Assembly: GCA_022592435.1 (NCBI GenBank)
Contig: JABYQS010000687.1
Span: forward strand, 1-15,406
DNA: 15,406 nucleotides
Reading direction: 5' to 3'
Origin: Cerioporus squamosus
Lineage: Eukaryota > Basidiomycota > Agaricomycetes > Polyporales > Polyporaceae
Shown here: positions 1 through 6,680 of the stretch, one piece after another
How the letters are laid out: each line of letters begins with the position of its first letter
How positions within the stretch are numbered: position 1 is the first letter of the stretch
Notes under the pieces: generated by a model
Told to the model about the DNA's origin: nothing
What the model saw: only the letters and a program-made list of their open reading frames with translations
The model's database searches: none
Program-made: the position numbers and the translations under genes

Positions 1-222
1 AGCTGGCCCAGACGGTGTTGGTTAAGTACAGGTGGTGAGATTAGATAATAGATGCACCTCGTAGACGCTCCGGATAGACGCCTTTCCAGATCGGAGCATC
101 AAGTTTGATCCTCCCCCTCGTCCTCGAGGCCAGCAGCCAACTTGAACCGCATCGCAACGTTCACGACACGATCCATACAGAAAGACGAACCTGACATAGC
201 TTGTTCCATTGACCCAGACAAC

Positions 223-1483
223 ATGTCGAAGCATTTAACCTCAAGCGGTTCACCCTGACATCCAAGAAGAACTGGTGGATGGGTGAGAATATTTCTCGAT
301 CGCCCAAGGCTGCCGACGCTCACATCCCTCTGAAAGGATAGTTGAACTCGATGAGGAGGAGGAGCACACGACAGGACCGCCTCCATCTTCATCGGCTGCG
401 GACGAGAGCTTGACGAAGGGCTCCGAGTATTACCACGATCGCGACCAAACACCCCGGCTGCTGCACCGTCAGTCCACACGGACATATGAGTCGACACCAC
501 ACGCATCCGCCCCGATATTCACTCCTCCCACCAACCCCACGGCGATATTCTCATTCCCTACCCCGACATCATACTCGGCGCCACCGAATCCGACGCAAAG
601 CCTCGCGCCTGTCGCGTCAGGCTCCGCCTCGGAGCTCTTCAAGTGCGTCGTGAAGAAGCCGAACGTGGTCCAGCTCGAGATCAACGGCGAGATGCAGTCG
701 AACGCGAAGGACGTGACGACGCAGTTCCTCGCAGAGCTGCGCGTGTACACGACCGTCGCACGGCACCGCAACATCTGCGCGTTCCTCGGCGCGCTCGAGA
801 ACGTCGGGATGGTCCTCGAGTACCTCGACGGCCGCACGCTGTACGACGTCATCCGCGAGCAGCCCGACGCACTCCCGCGTGCCATGAAGGTCGACTTCCA
901 CAACCAGCTGCTCGACGGGCTGACTCACCTCCACTCCTACGGGCTCAGCCACGGGGACCTGTCTCTGCTGAACATCCAGGTCATGCACGGCTCAGATACG
1001 ATTAAGCTGTTCGACTTTGGCCGCTCGGTCTCTGCGGACTCGGTATATGCGTCCCCGGACGACGACTTCGACGAGGAGCCGTCCTCGCCGCATCCTCCCC
1101 CCACTCCATCCCGCATGTCCCGATTCGCTACGCCTAAGACGCCTAACACCCCTCTCCCACCTGCGTATGCCCCGCGGAAAACGGAGCGGATCTATCCAGG
1201 AACACGTCCCTTCTCCGCTCCTGAGATTTTGCGCGGCGAGTGTCAGGACGCTCGCCTCGCCGATGCGTACAGCTTTGGCATAATCCTCGTCTGCTTGGAC
1301 CGCTGCAACCTTGTGGACGTGAAGCCGTGGGATCAGCGGAAGGACAAGCTCCCTAGTGGGTTCCTCGATGATCTGGAAGTATTCGGGGATCGCTGCAGGG
1401 AATACCTCAAACGGTTCGACCAAGGAAGAAGACGCCTACTCAAGGAGGACATGATGGATCCCGATGTCTCCATGGCATCCTAG
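223..1483 (+). CDS. Protein kinase-like protein (basidiomycete type, HGD catalytic loop)
   Basis: Probable serine/threonine kinase; substrate unknown. The proposed model is exon 223-282, intron 283-341 (GTGAGA...GATAG) and exon 342-1483; the splice phase closes only in the frame reading NLKRFTLTSKKNWWM into VELDEEEE. ATG 223 is in frame with that exon only if one base is missing near the T-run at 234-236. A start at ATG 279 (four-base first exon) is the alternative without a frame break, and more upstream exons are possible. With one base added the protein is about 400 aa. The kinase core follows a Ser/Pro-rich N-terminus: alpha-C region FLAELRVY, catalytic loop HGDLSLLNIQV (HGD in place of HRD, catalytic Asp and Asn kept), DFG in KLFDFGRS, and APE in FSAPEILRGE. 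I see no clear glycine-rich loop or VAIK lysine. A Pro/Ser-rich insert of roughly 50 residues lies between DFG and APE. It converges on the downstream dehydrogenase gene. Confidence 0.75.
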
Positions 1484-1818
1484 TTTGCACGTCCAGTATT
1501 CCACCCCCTAATCGCCTGATCGAGTTATGATCTTCCATGTCGCATACCTTCACAACTCCATTTGCCGAACACTTGTGCTGCATACCCAGAACCGACTCAT
1601 CTTCCCACTCCGCACCTGTTTGTACTGTACGCGAAATTCTGTACTTATACCCGCCCGCCACGGACGTCTGTACGTTAGTTGTCATGTCCACATGTGTTAT
1701 CAGTTTGCGTGCCCAATGTCAGACTTGGACATTGGCCAGACTCTAGATCGAGATAGGATACTCATAGGTTTCAGCCATACACTGGCAGTAACACATGAGG
1801 CAGAAGCGTAGGAGGGTC
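1484..1818. other. Convergent intergenic spacer (two 3' ends)
   Basis: This 335-bp stretch separates the kinase stop from the stop of the oppositely oriented dehydrogenase gene. It should hold the 3' untranslated ends of both. Short open frames occur, but their codon use is not GC3-biased and they have no recognisable product. I see no RNA gene or repeat. Confidence 0.6.
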
Positions 1819-2812
1819 TCACGAGTCCGTCGTGGACACCTGAAGAGCTCGCTCAGTCTCATCCTTGGTGTGCTCCCACACTAGCCTCCGGATGTCGTCC
1901 GCTTCGTGGAGCGGCGACTTCCCGATGTCGTCTCCCTTGCTGCCGCGCCGACATGCTCCTTGCTCGCTTTGGAACAGCCCGTACAGCGTATACTCCGCGC
2001 ACTCCTCCGGAGACACTAACCAGGGGTAGAAGAGGACCTGAACCAGCGGATTGAGGATACGAATCGTCCAGTGTGCCCTGGCGAGTAGCTGAGTGCGGAC
2101 AGCGCCGGGGTTGCTGTGGATGAATGCGATATCCGGGTGCTGCTCTGCGAATGACTAGGACGATTGGGCCATTAGCATGGCATATCGGTCCTCGTCAATT
2201 CAGCGCACGTACCTGCATCGCCAAATCAGTGTATGATGAGGATGCCACGGGAGGGTTTCCGAGGAGGTATTTCTTCTTTAGCCCGAGGTTGTGCAAATCG
2301 ACCGACGTTCCTATCCCCGCCGAGAGAACCGACATGACCTTCGCGTCCTCGCCCACATCCTTCGCTTTGCGCAGGAGCGGCAGGAGGTCATAGATGAACT
2401 TCCATCGGGAGTAGTAGTGCAGCGCCAGGCGGCGGTCAATCCCTGCCGGAGTCTCGTCCCGTCCCTTGAAGCTCGCAAACCCGGGCGAGAGGACGAGGAA
2501 GTTGACCTTTGAGAGCCGCGCAAAAAGCCAGGACGTGGTTGCGTGCACGTTCCGTATGAGGTCCGCATCGCAGCGGACGAACTCGTGCTTGGCCTCCGGC
2601 GCTGTGGGCTGAGGGAAGGATGCGATGATGGAGTCCGCGGCGGTCTGGTTGCGCCCGACGAGGATGATATGCGCGTTGCCTTTGGTGTAACGAGCGAAGG
2701 CTTGCGCAGTGGCTTGGCCGATGCCGGATGTCCCGCCGACGAAGACGGCGACAGGAAAGTATGAGGGGGAGAACGCCGCGTTCGCGGCGCGCACGACGGA
2801 CAAGGGAGCCAT
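1819..2812 (-). CDS. Short-chain dehydrogenase/reductase (NAD(P)-binding Rossmann protein)
   Basis: Predicted oxidoreductase of 311 aa, substrate unknown. Two exons on the minus strand, 2812-2213 and 2154-1819, flank a 58-nt intron (GTACGT...CTAAT...CCTAG) in phase 0. The N-terminal Rossmann motif GGTSGIG is at residues 26-32, GRN at 53-55, a VLSPG strand motif follows, and the conserved turn after the active site reads NPGAVRT at about 215-221. The active-site Tyr is probably Y194 in SSSYTDLAMQ, but the residue four positions on is Ala instead of the usual Lys of YxxxK. The YxDL pattern suggests a divergent fungal branch that may bind cofactor without classical SDR catalysis. The start ATG 2812 is the first in frame. 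A TATA-like GATATAG lies about 65 bp upstream at 2882-2876. Confidence 0.88.
2155..2212 (-). other. Intron of the dehydrogenase gene
   Basis: A 58-nt intron with donor GTACGT, branch-like GCTAATG and acceptor CCTAG on the minus strand. It is phase 0 and joins DLAMQ to SFAEQ. Reading through it gives a stop after VRALN. Confidence 0.9.
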
Positions 2813-3432
2813 AGCTGTCTTTTCAGCCTCAGCGAGGCGAGCGTCACGGTCGAAGAACGAGCGCGACTGGACGTACTATATCACCCTCCCCAATACATGA
2901 TCAACGTCGATGAATCATGACATCCTCGAACTAAATGCGTACTATACGCGTCAGCTGGCTTGTATCTACACGCGCCCCGTACGTCCGAGACTTGGTGTAC
3001 GGCGACCGTCATCATCGTTCAGGCTGATAACATATGTTTCCGGGGCTGAACATAAAGAATATTGCCTTATTCCAGGATCAGTACAGGAAGGACGAGAGAG
3101 AAGTACGATGCCGAGCGCTTGTCGCTCTTGCACCTTGACTCCGAAATCAGCGTCACCGACACATCCGACTCTTTATGCTCGACCCTTGCTAGAACCTCGG
3201 GTGATGAGTCTACTGGAGGGTGTTTATGCTGTCAGATGGCTCTGTTTCCTGACAACACTCGCGCAATCGTGCTGGCTGCCAATAAGTGGCTTACTAGCCG
3301 GGGAGCCTAGGTGATAGCGCCCACAGCCTGAGCATCAAGCATCAAATGAGGGTCACTGAGCCTACGGTAACGCATCTCTTGTCGCAAACCCTCACTCACT
3401 ACCCACCTTTGACAAACGTTCTCTGTCGAAGA
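2813..3432. promoter_or_regulatory. Divergent promoter between the dehydrogenase and the first F-box gene
   Basis: This 620-bp spacer lies between two divergent start codons and must carry both promoters. On the minus side a TATA-like GATATAG sits at 2882-2876. On the plus side no clear TATA box is visible before ATG 3433, but pyrimidine-rich sequence precedes it. A 134-codon plus-strand open frame (2910-3314) has no codon bias or recognisable domain and I do not accept it as a gene. Confidence 0.55.
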
Positions 3433-4998
3433 ATGCCCCCGCGCAAGACGAAGCATAACAACGCCCACGCTGAGGTGAAGGCGAAGGCCGCCCCTGTGCA
3501 GGCGAACAGCAGCACTGGAAGGACCCTCACTTCGCGAACGAGGGCACGAAGTACGCCCACTCCTGCTCGTAGCAACGTACGCGCTCGAGGTCGAGGCTTG
3601 GATATTCCGAACATGCCTTGGGATGTACTGCTAGAGGTGCGTCCTCTCTCATATAGTCTCTGCATCTTCCGTGGTCGGACGTGTGCTATCCGACATCCTG
3701 CGCTTCGACGCGTACATATCACGCGTTTGCACGCGTGTTCACGCGTTTTTACGCGTCAAAGTCTTGTTTTCAGTAGTGCGATAGGTTATCGACTACGCTC
3801 GTCCTCATTAACACGTCAAGTTCTCCATTTCTTGCGCCTGCCGATGACAGAGGCTAATCACCATGTCATTCATCGAACAGATATTCAGCGTCATGCACCC
3901 ACGCGAACTCCTCATCCTGGCCCGCACATCAAAAGACTACCGGGAGTTTCTTATTAGCCGGAAGTCTGCGCGGTTTTGGAAGGCGGCGAGGCAACATGCT
4001 GAGCCTGGTCTTCCGGATTGCCCCCCGTTCTTCAGCGAGCCTGCCTACGCGAATCTCGTCTTCTTCCCACATTGTCATGTGAGTTGATGCACTATCGAAG
4101 TCTTTCCCTTGCTGATCAAACCCATGCTTTTGACTGCAGAGCTGCACGAGTGCTAACGTGAAAACGGTCATGTGGGAGTTCCTCGCCCGTTACTGCCAGA
4201 ATTGCAAAGTTGACATGTAAGTACAAGAGCCTTTCTGTCCCTCAATGCCTCGTCTTGAAGCTGTTGACAGGTTGATCGAACACAAGGCGGTATACGATCA
4301 GATTGACTTTAGAGAGCGAGAGTACGGGGTCAAAGAACTTCTAAATGTGATCGAGGCCAGGCCCAGGTAAGAACGCTGAGTCCACGAGTCACAGGCCTCA
4401 TCTGATTTCGATGTATGTAGCCGTGGATCTTTCCCTCGACCTTTCTGTCACGCCCCAGAATACAATGGTTTCATTTACGAGTTCCATTGTGGGCTTCCTC
4501 ATGGCGCAGACCGGACTCCTCTCGTCAAACAAACAGCCGAGAAGGCAAGATTGAGGAAGCAGGTACGTTTCCTCCCTCACTCTTCTGCATGACATGCACG
4601 CAAGTGTTCACGACTGGGTAGTTCGCTATCGCTATGCGGAAGTGGGCGACCGAGCAGGAGCAGCGTAGGCCAATGAGCTCCAAGAATTGAAGGATGCTCG
4701 ACTCGAAGCGTAGGTCGCCGTTCAACTGCGCGAAAGAATGCAGACACTGACAAGTTGTACTAGCGTCAAGCAGCGACTACGGAACGAAGGGTATGGGGTG
4801 CAGCTCGATACGATGCCGTTGGATGAGCTCAAGGCCCTCGGACCTGTCCGACAAGCTCGCCAGCTGACCGAACGCGGTACGTGCGGCTTGGACGTCTTAG
4901 CGAATGCTTCACTCAATCTTCTCGTAGGATGGAAGTCCATTCGGGATGAGGTCGTGGCGTTCATGGAGAGGACCCGTGACGACCTTTCAGAGGCTTAA
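3433..4998 (+). CDS. F-box protein with Cys-pair (zinc-ribbon-like) segment
   Basis: Probable substrate-recognition subunit of an SCF ubiquitin ligase, target unknown. Exons: 3433-3636, 3881-4078, 4140-4216, 4271-4366, 4421-4562, 4622-4709 (frame break near 4666), 4764-4876, 4928-4998. All other junctions keep frame. A basic, Arg/Pro-rich N-terminus (residues 1-54) is followed by the F-box: MPWDVLLE joined across intron 1 to IFSVMHPRELLILARTSKDY. Then FWKAARQ and a PGLPDCPP segment lead to C133-x2-C136 and C153-x2-C156, a possible metal-binding pair. The C-terminal part is helical and charged, likely coiled coil (ANELQELKDARLEA, then VKQRLRNEGY). With one base added in exon 6 the protein is 329 aa. 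As it stands, exon 6 hits TGA after SSKN unless an AG at 4667-4668 is used as acceptor, which drops 47 nt and gives 313 aa. This domain order is common in polypore genomes. Confidence 0.82.
3637..3880 (+). other. Long first intron of the F-box gene, with ACGCGT array
   Basis: This 244-nt intron (donor GTGCGT, branch GGCTAATCA, acceptor GAACAG) joins DVLLE to IFSVM in phase 0. It is about four times longer than the other introns in the gene. It carries five ACGCGT palindromes at 3708, 3721, 3731, 3741 and 3751. Intron retention would shift the frame and end at a stop near 3955. Confidence 0.85.
3708..3756. repeat. Five ACGCGT palindromes, four at exact 10-bp spacing
   Basis: ACGCGT occurs at 3708-3713, 3721-3726, 3731-3736, 3741-3746 and 3751-3756. 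The last four have a strict 10-bp period, separated by four-base spacers that differ (TTGC, GTTC, TTTT). The hexamer equals the yeast MCB (MluI cell-cycle box) core bound by MBF. Whether it is a binding array or a minisatellite cannot be told from sequence. Confidence 0.9.
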
Positions 4999-5365
4999 GG
5001 TCCATAAGCACCGTGCAGTGTACACGACAATGTACCGCGTGGAACGGATGTTGCTCAGCAGTTGACTGAACGTCGAAGGAAGACAGGAGAGAATCATGAA
5101 ACAGTTCAATGTCAACTGGGCACGCTCGATTATAACGACAGCCGGCAGCCCGCACTATCAAGTGTCTCTGGCAGCAGCAACCGGTCTGCTACCTCCTCAG
5201 TTACCGCTCACCTATGTGTCTGTGGTAGGGCTTCGTGGCTCAGCGCTCAGGACGCGTCTCTCGCACATTTCATTCTCAACTTGCAATACAGAAAGGAACA
5301 TGATGTATCGCCGGGAACCCGCATTCATTGCATACACGGGGTCGTTGTTTCCTCCAACGAAAGCA
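4999..5365. other. Convergent intergenic spacer
   Basis: This 367-bp stretch lies between the stop of the first F-box gene (+) and the stop of the coiled-coil gene (-). Plus-strand open frames at 5062-5376 and 5096-5452 overlap in different frames, lack GC3 bias and show no domain, so I read the region as two 3' untranslated ends. Nothing else is seen. Confidence 0.55.
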
Positions 5366-6034
5366 CTAACCCCTAAGACGGGCGGCCTTGCTCTTGGTCG
5401 AGACCGACGACTGGAGCTCGAGCTTGCGCTTTGGAACGGATGTCTGAGGTGAGTTTTGGTATGGCATGATCAATACGTCTAGCTTTGCAGACAGGTCATC
5501 AACTTGGAAACGACGCCGACAACATACCCCAACATGGCTGCTCGGACCATCCTGCTTGAAGTTTCGTCGCGTCGGTGGCTCAAAGTTGAGACGGGTGTGC
5601 CAGTACACGCTCCGAGTGGACGCAAGCGACTGCCGCGACATGGAGCTCTGCTGAGCCTTCGGATCGTGACGCTGCAAATGTGTATCAGCCTCAGTATCCG
5701 CAACGATCCCCATGGGCCCTCGGCCGCGAAGCACTCACAGCTTCGTACCAGCAAAATCAGTAGCGAACTTATGTCCAGTGACACCATCCGACTCCTCCGA
5801 GTCAGTGAGAGCGTCGGAGCTCGGCGCTGAGGCAGCTTCGTCTTGCGAACCGACAACGGCTGCACGCGGTGTCTTCAACCGCTCGATGCAATCGCGGAGG
5901 TGCGCGATGTACTCCTGCTGAGTCGCGACTTGCGTCGTCAGCGCGGCAACTTGAGCAGACAGGTCTTGCCACAGCTTCTCGTAGTACCACATGTTCGCTC
6001 CAGACATGTCCTGGTCGAACTGGGGAGAGGGCAT
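5366..6034 (-). CDS. Small coiled-coil protein with basic C-terminus, function unknown
   Basis: Unrecognised protein, about 172 aa. Proposed exons on the minus strand: 6034-5739, 5671-5528, 5443-5366. Introns are 5738-5672 (GTGAGT...TTTGCAG, 67 nt) and 5527-5444 (GTATGT...CCTCAG, 84 nt, phase 0). Residues from about 14 (WYYEKLWQDLSAQVAALTTQ) through CIERLK form an amphipathic heptad-rich coiled coil. A Ser/Asp/Glu-rich acidic stretch (about 75-88) follows, then an Arg-rich region and a basic tail PKRKLEL...KSKAARLRG that could be a nuclear signal. Exon 3 has the strongest GC3 bias and fixes the frame. The exon 1-2 junction is off by one base. It closes exactly to whole codons if one base is missing just before the donor, for example in the A/T run at 5753-5756. 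ATG 6034 is chosen because codon bias starts there and a TATACAAA lies about 95 bp upstream. Confidence 0.6.
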
Positions 6035-6680
6035 GGTCGAGCTGTATGCGTGCGGAGGTGCGGACGCCGGACGGAGTGAACGGGAAAGAAGAGCGAGTAT
6101 ATGCGCTTGCTTGTGATACGCGGTTTGTATACTGCTAAGTAGCTGCAGGCTGCTTGGGAGCCGAACAAGCTGAGTCCCAGGAGTCGACTGAACGTCGAAG
6201 CGAATTTCGATGACATCATTATGTACGGTAGTATCGTTGTGCGCAGGATATGCACAGGAGGAACTAGGCAGAAGGTAAATGCTACACGATGACTGACTCG
6301 CAACAATAAAAATACACGCAATGACCTCCAGGAGCGGCACTACGAAAGCGGATGTGGCAGGAGGATGTGGGATATTACAGCTAGAGGCTACAGCGTAAGT
6401 AATCACGGAGTAACAAGTGTCAGTGCAAGCGTTCGGACGCGGGCAATACACAAGAAGGACCCAAGCGAGAGGAAAATGGCAGTGGGCGAGGAGTGAGTGT
6501 TCAATCGTATGTACTCGTACGTCGTCGGAAGGTCGTCGTGGGCGAGGCGTCACCAGATCATGCACGAGTTGTCATCAATACTAGTCGTCACCGACAAGCG
6601 GGGCGTGCCGGACGCTCCCCTCTCGTCATGAGAACCGCGCGTGGTAAGTGGGCTCTGCGAGGAAGACGTGTGTGAGTCAC
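6035..6680 (-). promoter_or_regulatory. Promoter of the coiled-coil gene and 3' end of PRM1
   Basis: This 646-bp spacer holds the promoter of the coiled-coil gene and the 3' untranslated end of PRM1, both on the minus strand. On the minus strand a TATACAAA element is at about 6131-6124, with a pyrimidine-rich stretch between it and ATG 6034. An open frame continues upstream of that ATG to 6565 without a stop, but it has no codon bias and I treat it as non-coding. Confidence 0.5.

Noticed and set aside
99..506. Minus-strand open frame of 135 codons over the kinase N-terminus
   Set aside because: Shadow of the plus-strand exons. The plus strand gives a phase-correct splice at 282/342 and the better coding signal.
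2910..3314. Plus-strand open frame of 134 codons in the dehydrogenase/F-box spacer
   Set aside because: No GC3 bias, no domain, and it lies where both promoters must be.
5062..5452. Two overlapping plus-strand open frames in the convergent spacer
   Set aside because: They conflict with each other and with the well-supported last exon of the minus-strand coiled-coil gene.
5064..6200. 15-bp direct repeat GACTGAACGTCGAAG at 5064-5078 and 6186-6200
   Set aside because: A single shared 15-mer in 15 kb has an appreciable chance of occurring randomly. The flanks do not match and no element lies between the copies.
6035..6565. Open frame extending the coiled-coil gene 177 codons upstream
   Set aside because: Codon bias starts only at ATG 6034, and the extension covers the TATA-like element. 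The hydrophobic, Cys/His-rich translation looks random.
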